Below, one piece after another: positions 7,558-19,722 of a stretch of DNA of 64,000 nucleotides. The stretch comes from Erythrobacter colymbi (GTDB lineage Bacteria; Pseudomonadota; Alphaproteobacteria; Sphingomonadales; Sphingomonadaceae): assembly GCF_002155685.1 (NCBI RefSeq), contig NZ_MUYK01000002.1, positions 124,001 through 188,000 on the forward strand, written 5' to 3'. The position numbers and the translations under genes are program-made. Position 1 is the stretch's first letter. Every line of letters begins with the position of its first letter. Below the pieces are notes generated by a model. The model did no database searches. It saw nothing but the letters and a program-made list of their open reading frames with translations, and was not told where the DNA came from.

Positions 7558-8796
7558 ATGGCTTTGCGTGTCGGAGATACACAGGTTCTTGCCGCAGGGC
7601 TCGCCGCTGCCGTGCTCGGTGCGCAGTCCGTGCGGGCCGAGGACACCGCGCCGCCCGCCGTCGAGCCCGAGCCGCCCGCCCGCGCGGTCACCGTCTCGGG
7701 CGAGTACATCGTCGATGCGGTCGGCGTGGCGCGCGGGGCTGATACGGGGCTGCGCTATGTCGATCTCGCCACGCTCACCGCCGAGGTCGATCTCGAGGCC
7801 GCCGCCGGATGGCGTGGTGCGCAGTTCGTGGCGGAGGCGATCGCCGGAACCGGACAGCGTCCCAATGATCTGGCCGGCACGATGCAGGGCATCAACAACA
7901 GCGAAGTGCCCGATAACCGGGTCAAGCTCTACCAGTTCTACCTAGCGCAATCGCTCGCCGGGGGCGCGGTCATGTTGCGCGCGGGTTTCATCGATCTCAA
8001 CGCGGATTTCTACAGCAACGAGGCCGCCGGGCTGCTAATCGCCCCCGCCTTCGGGATCGGTTCCGAGCTGGCGGCGACCGGGCCCAACGGGCCCGCGATC
8101 TTCCCCTCCACCGCACTCACCGCCGAGGTCCGCATCGCGCCGTCGCCCGATACCTACGCCGCCTTCGCGGTGGTCAATGCCGAGGCCGGGGTGCTGGGCG
8201 ATGCCGGCGGCATGGCGCCGCTCCTGAAGGAAGGGGCGCTGCTGATCGGCGAGGGCGGCTGGACGGGCGGCGCGGGCAAGGTGGCGCTGGGTGCGTGGAC
8301 CTATACCCGCAGGCAGGACGATATCCGGCTGACCGATGCGGACGGCGATCCACGCCATGCCCGCGCGCAAGGCGGTTACGTGCTGCTCGAATGGCCCGTC
8401 GGAGGCCCGGTCGACGGCGAGCCGGATGCTCCGCACCGCGCCAGCCTGTTCCTGCGCGCCGGGATTTCCGACGGCGATACCACCCCCTATCGCGGCGGGT
8501 GGCAGGCCGGGATCCTCGTCAACCGGCCGCTCCCCGCGCGGCCTGCCAGCCAGTTTTCCCTCGGCCTCAACCAGGCTTTCCTGTCGGACAAGTACCGCCT
8601 CAACGAAAGCGAGGCGGGCAACCCCCAGCGGGCCGCCGAAACCGGGGTCGAGATCACCCTTGCCGATGCCCTTGCCGACTGGCTGACCGTGCAGGCCGAT
8701 GCCCAGTATGTCCGCAACCCGGGCCGCGCGCCGGGGGTGCGCGATGCGGTCATTGTCGGCCTGCGCTTCACTTTCGCTTTCTCGCAGACCTTGTGA
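7558..8796 (+). CDS. Carbohydrate-selective porin, OprB-like
   Basis: A 412-residue outer membrane protein. The N-terminus is a signal peptide ([20 protein letters not shown], cleavage near SVRAED). The body alternates short amphipathic strands with features I associate with the OprB family: [24 protein letters not shown], an early [11 protein letters not shown], a late [12 protein letters not shown] and a final aromatic strand ([11 protein letters not shown]) typical of a beta-barrel C-terminus. OprB porins take up sugars and related small solutes. The ATG at 7558 begins the signal peptide; the longer frame upstream codes for nothing that looks like one. The next gene, a chemoreceptor 29 bases downstream, suggests uptake and sensing of the same compound. 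A LacI-type palindrome upstream fits sugar control. Confidence 0.8.
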   Translation: MALRVGDTQVLAAGLAAAVLGAQSVRAEDTAPPAVEPEPPARAVTVSGEYIVDAVGVARGADTGLRYVDLATLTAEVDLEAAAGWRGAQFVAEAIAGTGQRPNDLAGTMQGINNSEVPDNRVKLYQFYLAQSLAGGAVMLRAGFIDLNADFYSNEAAGLLIAPAFGIGSELAATGPNGPAIFPSTALTAEVRIAPSPDTYAAFAVVNAEAGVLGDAGGMAPLLKEGALLIGEGGWTGGAGKVALGAWTYTRRQDDIRLTDADGDPRHARAQGGYVLLEWPVGGPVDGEPDAPHRASLFLRAGISDGDTTPYRGGWQAGILVNRPLPARPASQFSLGLNQAFLSDKYRLNESEAGNPQRAAETGVEITLADALADWLTVQADAQYVRNPGRAPGVRDAVIVGLRFTFAFSQTL

Positions 8797-8825
8797 GCCG
8801 CCGCTCGCCCGAAGGATCGTCTCCC

Positions 8826-10559
8826 ATGACCATCAAGCGCCGCGTGATCCTGATCGGATCGATCTTCATTGCCCTCATCTGCCTCCAGACCGCCTCGGCC
8901 GCGTGGAACGATTACCAGCGCGCCCGCACCGATGCAGAAGGCGAGGTGATCGTCAGCATGCTGCGCAACCACATGGTCGGCGACATGATGCATGATGCCG
9001 TGCGCGGCGCGGTGTTCGCTGCGCTCTACGGTGCGGCCAGCGGCAATGCGGGCGCCGTGCAGCAGGCGAGCAAGGACCTTGCCGAATACACCGCCAATTT
9101 CCGCCAGATCATGGCCGAGAACCGCAGGCTTGCCGTCGATCCGGCGCTGCACGAGCAGCTCGAGGCGACCAATCGCGATGTCGAGGCCTATCTCGCCACG
9201 GCGCGCAAGATGGTCGATGCCGCCGGGCGCGATCAGGCTGCGGCCGAGCGACTGTTCCCGCAGTTCAATGCCAGCTTCGACAAGCTCGAGGCCGCGATGG
9301 AGAAGATCGGCATCGCCTATGAAGGCCTGCTCGCCGCGCGAAATGCCGCCGCGCGGGCGAGCAGCCTGTGGATGCTGATCGTGATCTCGGTGCTCTCCTT
9401 CGCGGTTCTCGCAGGTGCGATCCGCGCGGTGCAGAAGCACGTGGTTCTCCGGCTCTACGGACTGTCGGAGCATTTCAAGACCATGTCGCGCGGGGATTAC
9501 GGGCAGGCGCTCGCCGGCACGGATGTCGATGACGAGATCGGCGAGATTGCCGCGGCGGCCGAGGTGTTCCGCCAGGGCGCGCTGGCGCGGCAGGATGCCG
9601 AGCGCATGCAGCAGACGGTGGTGGCCGCGCTCGCCGATGGCCTCAAGGGCCTGGCCGCGCGCGATCTCACTTGCCGGATCGAGACCCGCTGGACGCCCGA
9701 ATACGAGACCCTGCGCGAGAATTTCAACCGCACCGCGCAGGAACTCGGCGCGGTCATGCTCCAGGTCGCAACCGCCGCCGAGAGCGTCTCGACCGGGGCC
9801 GAGGAGATCCACAGCGCCTCGAGCGATCTGGCGCGGCGCAACGAATTGCAGGCGGCACGGGTCGACCAGACCAGCAGCACGATCGGCGAGGTGGCGGCCA
9901 ATGTGCAGAGCACCGCGGCCAATGCCAAGGCGGTGCAGCGCGCGATCGCCGATGCGCGGGCCGAGATCACCGAGGGTGACGAGGTGGTGCGGCAGGCGGT
10001 CGAGACGATGGCCTCGGTCGAACAGGCCTCGCAGGAGGTCGGCCAGATCATCACCCTGATCGAGGGGATCGCCTTCCAGACCAATCTGCTCGCGCTCAAT
10101 GCCGGCGTCGAGGCGGCGCGGGCCGGGGAGGCGGGCAAGGGTTTTGCGGTGGTCGCAAGCGAGGTGCGCGCGCTCGCCCAGCGCAGCGCCGAGGCGGCGA
10201 GCGAGATCACCGCGCTGATCCGCACCAGCGCCGAGCATGTCAGCCAGGGGGTGACGCTGGTGGGCAAGACCGGACAGTCCTTCGCCGCGATCACCAGCAG
10301 CTTCGGCAATATCGACGCCTTCGTCCACACCATCGCCGAAGCCTCGCAGGTGCAGGCGGAGAATCTTCAGGAGGTGAGCGGCGCGGCGAGCGATATCGGC
10401 CGCACGACGCAGGCCAATGCGGCGATGGTGGAACAGGCGACCGCAGCGGCCAGCAGCCTCGCGCGGCAATCGGGCGAGCTGCGGCGGATGGTCGCGGCCT
10501 TCCGGCTCGATGATGGGGCCGCGCCCGGTCTGCCTATGCTAGGCCGGCGCGCCGCGTAA
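8826..10559 (+). CDS. Methyl-accepting chemotaxis protein
   Basis: A 577-residue inner membrane chemoreceptor. A first membrane helix ([20 protein letters not shown]) is followed by a helical periplasmic ligand domain of roughly 150 residues, a second membrane helix near residue 180 ([19 protein letters not shown]), a HAMP linker, and the long cytoplasmic coiled coil. The signalling tip is unmistakable: [20 protein letters not shown] and [20 protein letters not shown]. No C-terminal NWETF-like tether for CheR/CheB is seen. It follows the porin on the same strand with 29 bases between, so the two are probably cotranscribed. The ligand is unknown; a solute entering through the porin is a fair guess. 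It ends 6 bases from a convergent gene. Confidence 0.95.
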   Translation: MTIKRRVILIGSIFIALICLQTASAAWNDYQRARTDAEGEVIVSMLRNHMVGDMMHDAVRGAVFAALYGAASGNAGAVQQASKDLAEYTANFRQIMAENRRLAVDPALHEQLEATNRDVEAYLATARKMVDAAGRDQAAAERLFPQFNASFDKLEAAMEKIGIAYEGLLAARNAAARASSLWMLIVISVLSFAVLAGAIRAVQKHVVLRLYGLSEHFKTMSRGDYGQALAGTDVDDEIGEIAAAAEVFRQGALARQDAERMQQTVVAALADGLKGLAARDLTCRIETRWTPEYETLRENFNRTAQELGAVMLQVATAAESVSTGAEEIHSASSDLARRNELQAARVDQTSSTIGEVAANVQSTAANAKAVQRAIADARAEITEGDEVVRQAVETMASVEQASQEVGQIITLIEGIAFQTNLLALNAGVEAARAGEAGKGFAVVASEVRALAQRSAEAASEITALIRTSAEHVSQGVTLVGKTGQSFAAITSSFGNIDAFVHTIAEASQVQAENLQEVSGAASDIGRTTQANAAMVEQATAAASSLARQSGELRRMVAAFRLDDGAAPGLPMLGRRAA

Positions 10560-10565
10560 GCGGCG

Positions 10566-11198
10566 CTATTCCTCGGTCTTCCACGCCCAGGCGAGGCAGC
10601 AAGGGAGGATGTTGCGCCATTCGAAGCCGGTGTCGACGCGGCCGAAATAGCGCGCGCTCAAGTTTCCGGCGACCTTGCTGAACTGGTAGGTCAGGAACGC
10701 GCCGCCCGGGCGGATCGCGCGGTGGGTGGCCGCCGCAATGCGCGGGCCGACGCCGTCGGGCAGGGTCGAGAACGGCAGGCCCGAGAGCACGTAATCGGCG
10801 TGCTCGAACCCGTGGGCGCGGATGATCTCCTCCACGTCCTCGGCCGAACCGTGCACCGCAATGAAGCGGCTGTCGCCGATGGTGCGCTTCAGGTAGTCGA
10901 TGAACAGCGGGTTGGTGTCGATCACCAGCAGCGTCCCGTCACGCGGCAGGCGGTCGAGCACGGGGCGGCAGAAGGTGCCGACGCCCGGGCCGTATTCGAC
11001 GAACAGCTTGCACGAGGCCCAGTCCACCGGCTCCAGCATCTTGCGGATGGTGTAGCGCGAGGAGGGGATGATCGAGCCGACCATCACGGGGTGTTCGAGG
11101 AACCCCTGGAAGAACACGCCCCACGGCCCGAAGAAGCTGCGCACCTCGCGCTTCCAGCGGGTGAGCCTGCGTTCGCGCGCAATTTCATTGAAAGCCAT
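10566..11198 (-). CDS. Class I SAM methyltransferase, phospholipid N-methyltransferase-like
   Basis: A 210-residue enzyme with the Rossmann methyltransferase signature VEYGPGVGTF (motif I), an acidic strand end LLVIDTNPLFIDYL, and SGLPFSTLPDG in the position of motif IV. The N-terminal FFGPWGVFFQGFLEHP and GSIIPSSRYTIRKMLEPVDW fit bacterial phosphatidylethanolamine N-methyltransferases (PmtA, COG3963-like). That activity would give phosphatidylcholine precursors at the inner membrane. KsgA-type rRNA dimethylases share the fold, so substrate remains inferred. The ATG at 11198 starts a basic amphipathic helix; the open frame continues to 11381 but codes for Arg/Ser-rich sequence unlike the family. 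Confidence 0.75.
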   Translation of the reverse strand: MAFNEIARERRLTRWKREVRSFFGPWGVFFQGFLEHPVMVGSIIPSSRYTIRKMLEPVDWASCKLFVEYGPGVGTFCRPVLDRLPRDGTLLVIDTNPLFIDYLKRTIGDSRFIAVHGSAEDVEEIIRAHGFEHADYVLSGLPFSTLPDGVGPRIAAATHRAIRPGGAFLTYQFSKVAGNLSARYFGRVDTGFEWRNILPCCLAWAWKTEE

Positions 11199-11513
11199 CG
11201 GGGGCCGGCATCCTCTGTCGAGCCCCCGGGGGCGGGGACGATCTTTCCCCGCGTTCGCAAATCCGCGCGCGATTTGCAAGCAAGCGTCTGACGGCTCGTC
11301 GATAAGCTGCCTTTGCGCGTCGCCGGACGCCGTTGCCGCGGCGTCCTCGCCTCCTGCGGGTCGTGACGGCTGGTGCGCCAAGGCATGAAAGCCGCGGACG
11401 GCGTGCTTAGGGATAACTACCCAGACTGCGACCGGCCGCGCGCAAAGCCCGGTGGATTTGCGCAGCCTTGTGCGTGACCTTCCAGCGGCGCTGCGCTATC
11501 GCTTGACCCATCC
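11199..11513. other. Intergenic region between the divergent methyltransferase gene and recN
   Basis: This 315-base gap should carry the divergent promoters of both genes. The only clear structure is an inverted repeat at 11257-11277, GCAAATC, seven bases CGCGCGC, then GATTTGC, in the leader of the methyltransferase gene. No SOS-type box was recognised before recN. No small gene was convincing. Confidence 0.5.
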
Positions 11514-13181
11514 ATGCTGACCCGCCTCTCGATCCGCAACATCGTCCTCATCGAAGCGCTCGATCTCGATTTCGCGCGCGGGCTGGGCGTGCTGACGGGG
11601 GAGACGGGGGCGGGCAAGTCGATCCTGCTCGACGCATTGGGCCTTGTGCTGGGCGACCGCGCGGAGACTTCGCTGGTGCGCGCCGGGGAGGACAAGGCGT
11701 CGGTCACCGCCAGCTTCGAATTCGCCGCGCTCCCGCCGCCGGTCGCCGCCGCGCTGGATGATGCCGAGATCGCGATCGAGCCGGGCGAGCCGCTGATGAT
11801 CCGCCGTCAGGTCAAGGCCGACGGCGGCTCCAAGGCCTTCATCAACGATCAGCCCGCGAGCGTCGCCCTGCTGCGCGAATTGGCGCCCGCGCTGGTGGAA
11901 CTCCACGGCCAGCATGACGACCGCGGCTTGGTGAACCCGCGCGGGCACCGGCTGCTGCTCGACCGCTATGCCGGGACGGATGTGGCCGGGCTCGAACGGG
12001 CCTATGGCGAATGGGCGCGGGCCGAGGCGCAGCTGGCCGAGGCTCGGGGTAGCGTCGAACAGGCCAAGGCCGACCAGGACCTGCTGATCGCGCATCTCGC
12101 CGAACTGACCGCCCTCGATCCGGTCGCGGGCGAGGAGGAACGCCTCGCACTGACCCGCGCCGACATGCAGAAGGGCGAGAAGCTCTCGGGCGATCTCGAG
12201 GCGCTGCGGCATCTGTGGGAAGGCTCGGATTCGCCGCTCGCGAGCCTGCGGGTCGCCGCGCGCAAGCTCGACCGCATTGCCGAACAGCACCCGCTGCTGG
12301 CCGAAGCCCTCGCCGCATTGGACCGCGCGGTGATCGAGGCGAGCGAGGCGGAGGACAAGCTGCGGCTTGCCGCCGAGGCGCTGGTCCACGATCCACACGA
12401 ACTCGAACGCGCCGAGACCCGCCTGTTCGAGCTGCGCGCCGCGGCCCGCAAGCACCGCTGCGAGGTCGACGACCTGCCCGAGCTGATGCGCACCATGCGC
12501 GCGCGCCTCGACGCGATCGAGGGCGGGGAGGCGCAACTGGATGCGCTGGAAGCCGCCGCCAAGGAAGCGCGGCTCGTCTATGTCGAAGCCGCCGGCAAGG
12601 CCCACGCCGCGCGCGTCGCTGGGGCCGAGCGGCTCGACGCGGCGGTGGCGGCCGAGCTGGCGCCGCTCAAGCTCGACGCCGCCAAGTTCCGCACCAGCGT
12701 CACGCCGCTGCCCGAAGAGCGCTGGGGCGCGCACGGGATGGACGCGGTGGAGTTCCTGATCTCGACCAACCCCGGCGCGGACTTCGCGCCCCTGAACAAG
12801 ATCGCGTCCGGCGGGGAGCTGTCGCGCTTCATCCTCGCGCTCAAGGTCGCGCTGGCGGAGAAGGGCGGGGCGGCGACGATCATCTTCGACGAGATCGACC
12901 GCGGCGTCGGCGGGGCGGTGGCGAGCGCCATCGGCGAACGCCTCGCAAGGCTGGCGGCGAACGAGGGGCAGTTGCTGGCGGTCACGCACTCGCCGCAAGT
13001 CGCCGCGCGCGGCCAGCAGCACTACTTCATCGCCAAGGCCTCGACCGGCACCGTGACGCGGACGAGCGTCGTGCTGCTCGACCACGCTGGGCGGCAGGAG
13101 GAGATTGCGCGGATGCTGTCCGGCGCCGAGGTGACGCCGGAGGCGAGGGCGCAGGCAGACCGGTTGCTGGAGGGGGTGTGA
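11514..13181 (+). CDS. recN: DNA repair protein RecN
   Basis: A 555-residue SMC-like ATPase for double-strand break repair. The N-terminus has the Walker A motif GETGAGKS. The middle is a coiled coil rich in Glu, Ala and Leu (about residues 160-360). The C-terminal head carries the signature IASGGELSRFILALK and the Walker B IIFDEIDRGVGG, then the H-loop region LLAVTHSPQVAA. Length and order match RecN. The ATG at 11514 opens MLTRLSIRNIVLIEALDLDF, the standard family start. The stop overlaps the next start (TGATG), so the downstream 115-residue gene is coupled to it. Confidence 0.97.
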   Translation: MLTRLSIRNIVLIEALDLDFARGLGVLTGETGAGKSILLDALGLVLGDRAETSLVRAGEDKASVTASFEFAALPPPVAAALDDAEIAIEPGEPLMIRRQVKADGGSKAFINDQPASVALLRELAPALVELHGQHDDRGLVNPRGHRLLLDRYAGTDVAGLERAYGEWARAEAQLAEARGSVEQAKADQDLLIAHLAELTALDPVAGEEERLALTRADMQKGEKLSGDLEALRHLWEGSDSPLASLRVAARKLDRIAEQHPLLAEALAALDRAVIEASEAEDKLRLAAEALVHDPHELERAETRLFELRAAARKHRCEVDDLPELMRTMRARLDAIEGGEAQLDALEAAAKEARLVYVEAAGKAHAARVAGAERLDAAVAAELAPLKLDAAKFRTSVTPLPEERWGAHGMDAVEFLISTNPGADFAPLNKIASGGELSRFILALKVALAEKGGAATIIFDEIDRGVGGAVASAIGERLARLAANEGQLLAVTHSPQVAARGQQHYFIAKASTGTVTRTSVVLLDHAGRQEEIARMLSGAEVTPEARAQADRLLEGV

Positions 13182-13528
13182 TGGACACCATCACGCTCTG
13201 GCGGCCGGTCGGCCCCAAGGAATTGCGGCTGATCGCGGACAGCGGCTGGCGCGAATTCCCGCCGCGCCTGCCCGAACAGCCGATCTTCTATCCCGTCACC
13301 ACCCGCGAATACGCGATCAAGATCGCGCGCGACTGGAATGTCGGGGCGTCTGGCGCGGGCTACGTCACCGAATTCGATGTCGATGCCGCCTTCCTCGCGC
13401 ACTATACGGTCGAAAATGCCGGTGGGCGCGAACATCAGGAATACTGGATCCCCGCCGAAGAGCTGCCGGCGTTTAACGCGGCAATTGTCGGGGCGATCCG
13501 CGTGGTAGACGAGTTTCGCGCGGAGTGA
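13181..13528 (+). CDS. Small conserved hypothetical protein (ADP-ribosylation/crystallin J1 label in databases)
   Basis: A 115-residue soluble protein beginning MDTITLWRPVGPKELRLIAD, with a conserved-looking core GWREFPPRLPEQPIFYPV and an EYWIPAEELPAFNAAIVG end. I recall this short family being annotated as ADP-ribosylation/crystallin J1 in proteobacteria, but I do not know of an experimentally proven function, and no glycohydrolase active-site motif is evident. The ATG overlaps the recN stop by one base, and its own stop overlaps the next gene's GTG, so it is in the middle of a coupled cluster. Function cannot be inferred from recN. Confidence 0.7.
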   Translation: MDTITLWRPVGPKELRLIADSGWREFPPRLPEQPIFYPVTTREYAIKIARDWNVGASGAGYVTEFDVDAAFLAHYTVENAGGREHQEYWIPAEELPAFNAAIVGAIRVVDEFRAE

Positions 13529-14049
13529 GCGGTCGATCGGGGCAGTTCGCGATCCTCGCCGCGCTTGTTGCGCTGGTCGCTGGCGGGGTGTCGCTATCCG
13601 AGGAGGTCGACCGGAAGCCTGTTGTCAGCGAAGCCGTCGCCGCCGCGATCAAAGCCGATTTAGCGTGGTATATCGAAGGCGCGACCGATCAGGCGGCCAC
13701 CGGAAAAGTTGCGCCCGAAGTGGCCAATCTCTGTCTGGCTTCGGATCAGCCGCTCGATTACGACCTGCTCGCAGATCGACTGGCCGGCGCGTTCCTCCAC
13801 GTCGTTCCTGTCGCCGATTGCACCAGCAAGACGGTCGAAGGCGATTTCGGCATGTTCTCGGCAATGACCACATGGTTCGACGGGAGCGGCAAGGAGGCGG
13901 GGCACCTCACTGTTCAAGCGGTCAATTGCTCGACTGCGCGGCGCTGCATTGTCGACACCGCCTCTATCGGTGCCGGCATGCGCTATCAGGTAGATCGGGT
14001 AGGTGACGTGTGGGCTGTCACCAACTCCGAGATGCGTTGGGTGGTGTGA
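13525..14049 (+). CDS. Putative membrane-anchored or secreted protein, unknown
   Basis: A 174-residue protein starting at a GTG that overlaps the previous stop (GTGA). The N-terminal stretch FAILAALVALVAGGVSL is a signal or anchor helix. The mature part has a few cysteines (for example NLCLASD, ADCTSK, NCSTARRC) spaced in a way that would allow disulfides in the periplasm, and ends in a strand-like YQVDRVGDVWAV. No family was recognised. Codon use matches its neighbours apart from slightly lower GC. It is followed by a dispersed palindrome that may terminate the recN cluster. Confidence 0.55.
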   Translation: MSGRSGQFAILAALVALVAGGVSLSEEVDRKPVVSEAVAAAIKADLAWYIEGATDQAATGKVAPEVANLCLASDQPLDYDLLADRLAGAFLHVVPVADCTSKTVEGDFGMFSAMTTWFDGSGKEAGHLTVQAVNCSTARRCIVDTASIGAGMRYQVDRVGDVWAVTNSEMRWVV

Positions 14050-14081
14050 TTTGCAAAGTACCTGGCTGGTGCCAATTTCCC

Positions 14082-14171
14082 GTCACCCTGAACTTGTTTC
14101 AGGGTCCATTCCGCCGCAAACTCCGGCAACTCTGTGATGCGCGATGGATGCTGAAACGAGTTCAGCATGAC
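14082..14171. repeat. Dispersed palindrome, TGAAC-type (family C)
   Basis: An imperfect inverted repeat whose arms begin GTCACCCTGAACTTGTTTCA and end with the complement of GTCATGCTGAACTCGTTTCA. The centre (about 14110-14145) is not palindromic. It lies 32 bases after a stop codon and 11 bases before the next ATG. I recall similar elements dispersed through sphingomonad genomes. One copy is seen in this window. Confidence 0.75.
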
Positions 14172-14182
14172 GAGGTTTTGAG

Positions 14183-15088
14183 ATGATCCGCCTTTTCCCT
14201 TTCCTTCTCCTCGCAGCCTGCTCCCCCGCCACCCCTGCGCCCGCGCCTCAGGAGGCCAAGCCTGCCGTGCAGCCGAATAACGCCACCTATGGCACCGACG
14301 CCAACCTCGCCGCGTCCAAGCCCGACGCTATCCTGCGCTATGCCGGCCATCCGCGCGGGTTTGCCGAACTCAGGCTCCCCGAGGGGACAGGCCCGTTCCC
14401 GCTCGCTGTGATCTATCATGGCGGGTGCTGGAAGACCGGGATCGCCTCGCAGGCCTACATGGCCCCGCTCGCGACGCGCTGGCAGCAGCTCGGGATCGCG
14501 ACGCTCAATGTCGATTACCGCGAGGTGGGAGACGGGGGCGGGTGGCCGGGTTCGTTCACCGACTGGGCCGCCTCGACGAAACTGATCGAGGATGTGGCCG
14601 AGCGCTACCCTATCGACCGCAACCGCGTCACGCTGGTCGGCCATTCGGCAGGCGCCTTGCCCGCGCAGTGGCTCGCGCGCGCGGATGGTGCCGATGGCCC
14701 TGTCGGCGCGCGCGCGGCGCTCAGGGTGCGTTCGGCGATCGTGCTCGACGGGCCGGGCGATGTCGGGGCCGAGCGGCCTGCTTTCGATGCCCTGTGCCAG
14801 TTCTCCGCGGTCGATCCCTTCATGGGGGGCGAGCCGCAGCGCTTCCCCGAGCGCTACAAGGCGATCTCGCCCGCGACCATCGCCCCGCAACTGGCCGAGC
14901 TGCTGTTCGTGCAGGCGAAGCTCCCCGCGCCCTCCGCCGCGACGCAGGCCGCGCTCGCGACGGGCGCGGGCAGGGTGACGGTGCGCGAGAATGCCGGCGC
15001 GAGCCACTTCGCCATCATCACCCCCGGCAACCCGGTCTACGAAGCCAACGAGGCGGCGATGCTGGCGGTTCTCCGGGGCGGCGAATGA
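14183..15088 (+). CDS. Alpha/beta hydrolase lipoprotein (first of a tandem pair)
   Basis: A 301-residue predicted lipoprotein. The signal MIRLFPFLLLAAC ends in a lipobox with Cys13. The catalytic domain has an oxyanion segment YHGGCW, the nucleophile elbow VGHSAGALP with Ser155, and a C-terminal NAGASHFAIITPG carrying the likely catalytic His. This looks like the BD-FAE/kynurenine formamidase-like esterase group, acting in the periplasm or at the outer membrane. It resembles the next gene strongly in order and motifs (HGGCW, GHSAG, SFTDWA against TFTDWA), so the two probably arose by duplication. Substrate unknown. Confidence 0.8.
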   Translation: MIRLFPFLLLAACSPATPAPAPQEAKPAVQPNNATYGTDANLAASKPDAILRYAGHPRGFAELRLPEGTGPFPLAVIYHGGCWKTGIASQAYMAPLATRWQQLGIATLNVDYREVGDGGGWPGSFTDWAASTKLIEDVAERYPIDRNRVTLVGHSAGALPAQWLARADGADGPVGARAALRVRSAIVLDGPGDVGAERPAFDALCQFSAVDPFMGGEPQRFPERYKAISPATIAPQLAELLFVQAKLPAPSAATQAALATGAGRVTVRENAGASHFAIITPGNPVYEANEAAMLAVLRGGE

Positions 15089-15146
15089 CCCGTTGCCCGG
15101 TGCGCGCAAGACGCTAGGCTGGACGCACATCCCGGGGGAGACAGAG

Positions 15147-18152
<3,006 letters not shown>

Positions 18153-18153
<1 letters not shown>

Positions 18154-19154
18154 TGCGGCTGCCGCATCCTGCGCGCCTGCTGCTCGCAGCGCTCGCTGTC
18201 AGCCTGTCGGCCCCTTCGATTGGGCAGGAGGCCGAGCCGGCACCGCCATCGCCGCAGGTCGTCAAAAGCAGGGAGGAGGTCACCATCCCCTTTGCGCCCC
18301 CGCTCGATACGCCGCAGGCCTATCGCCTGCGGTTCGAGCGTAAATTCGCCAGCAGCACTAACGCGATCGAGTTGGAGCAGCGGCTGACCTTTGCCAAGAT
18401 CGACGGCGGCTATGCGCTGACAATCGAACAGCTCGCCATAAACAGCGGGGATCGAAGGCTCGATCTGTCGGACAGGCGTGCCCTCGATGCGGTGCCGCCG
18501 GGCTTGCGGGTCTATCTTCTCCCAGTGGTGGTCGAACTCGACTCCGCGGGCGAAATGGTGCGACTGCGCGACTGGCCGACCTTGCAGGAAAGCTTGCGCG
18601 CCTTCCCGGAAGCGGCTGCGGGATTCTCGGGCAAGCCGGTGAACGAGGGCGCCGTGGCAGCGATGCGGACCGTGCTCGAACCGTTTATCAATAGCACGGC
18701 GGAAGAGGCCCCCCGCCTGCTGATCCGCGGCTGGCCGGCCATGCTGGGCTATGGTGGAAGCATATTTACCGCGGGCGAGACGCTCGCGAGCGATGTCGAG
18801 GTCCCCACGCCCTTTTCGCCCACCCCGATCCCGGCGGTTTCGCAAGGGTCGGTGAGCCGCACGCCCGATGCGCATATCAGCCTCGTTCAGACAACGGTCT
18901 TCGATCCCGAGGTGATCCACAAGCTGACGCTGGGCGTGATCGACCGGATGCGGTCTCGGGGGGCGCTGAAAGGTCCACTCCAACCGGCGGACGCGATCCT
19001 CGGGCTCGAACTCACCGACGAAATTGCCATTACGTTCGACCCTGTCACCGGCCTGCCGATCTCCGGTCGGACGACGCGGCTCGCGAACGTCACTACCCCA
19101 GACGGACCACAGGGCGGCGGCGAGATCACCACCATCACCCGGATTGCGCCGTGA
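18153..19154 (+). CDS. Secreted protein of unknown function
   Basis: A 333-residue protein with a signal peptide (MRLPHPARLLLAALAVSLSA, cleavage near IGQEA). The rest has no motif I know. It looks like a periplasmic beta-rich domain: FERKFASSTNAIELEQRLTF, ALTIEQLAINSGDRRLD and a final TRLANVTTPDGPQGGGEITT strand set. The ATG at 18153 overlaps the ligA stop; a GTG three bases earlier is equally possible. It is followed with a four-base overlap by the CinA-like gene. No cysteine pairs or catalytic triad were evident. Confidence 0.6.
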
Positions 19155-19648
19155 GCGACCTCCTCGCCGAACTCCACCCCCAGGCCCTGCGCATCGCGGC
19201 TCTCCTGCGCGCGCGGGGGGAGAAGGTGGCGGTGGCCGACGGGGCTACCGGTGGCCTGATCGCGGCCAGCCTGCTGACCGTGCCCGGCGCGCTCGATTTC
19301 TTTGTGGGCGGGGGCGTGGTCTATTCCTTCCGCGCGCGCGACGTGCTCTTCGCCCTGCCGCGCGAGGCCTACAAGGGGATGCGCGGCGCCACCGAGGACT
19401 ATGCGCTGCTGCAAGCCCGCGCGATCCGGGAGAATTTCGGGGCCGAGTGGGGGCTGGCCGAGAGCGGCTCGGTCGGCGGCTCCTCCCACCCCTCCGGCGC
19501 GCCCGCGGGGCGCAGTGTTGCCGCGCTGGCGGGGCCGGGCGGGGAGCACACGCGGCTTCTCGACACCGCATCGGACGACCGCATCGCCAACATGGCCGCC
19601 TTCACCCGCAACGCGCTCGCGCTGCTGGAAGAGACGCTCGGCAGCTGA
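19151..19648 (+). CDS. CinA C-terminal-like protein (PncC family) lacking the usual serine
   Basis: A 165-residue stand-alone CinA C-terminal domain, the family of nicotinamide-nucleotide amidase PncC. TGGLIAASLLTVPGALDFF and GGGVVYSFRARDVLF align with the family's TGG...VPGSS...YS.K pattern. However, the family motif ESCTGG reads D30-G31-A32-T33-G34-G35, so the serine thought to act as nucleophile is Gly. SGSVGGSSHPSGAPAGR in the second half replaces the usual TGIAGPxG loop. It may be a diverged, inactive or altered-specificity paralogue. It starts at a GTG overlapping the upstream stop (GTGA). Confidence 0.75.
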   Translation: MSDLLAELHPQALRIAALLRARGEKVAVADGATGGLIAASLLTVPGALDFFVGGGVVYSFRARDVLFALPREAYKGMRGATEDYALLQARAIRENFGAEWGLAESGSVGGSSHPSGAPAGRSVAALAGPGGEHTRLLDTASDDRIANMAAFTRNALALLEETLGS

Positions 19649-19722
19649 TCGGGCGCAGGTAGCTGTCTGGAAAGAATTTTCCGCTACACCTTCGCAAAAC
19701 AGGCACGGGGCGTGACGCCACA

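Noticed and set aside
8487..10469. A 660-codon open frame antisense to the porin and chemoreceptor
   Set aside because: The plus-strand genes have complete motifs; the antisense product is Arg/Gly/Leu-rich without any domain.
10566..11198. KsgA rRNA dimethyladenosine transferase
   Set aside because: The motif I region fits, but length is short, the N-terminal FFGPWGVFFQGFLEHP is unlike KsgA, and the NLPY motif is replaced by GLPF; the phospholipid methyltransferase group fits better.
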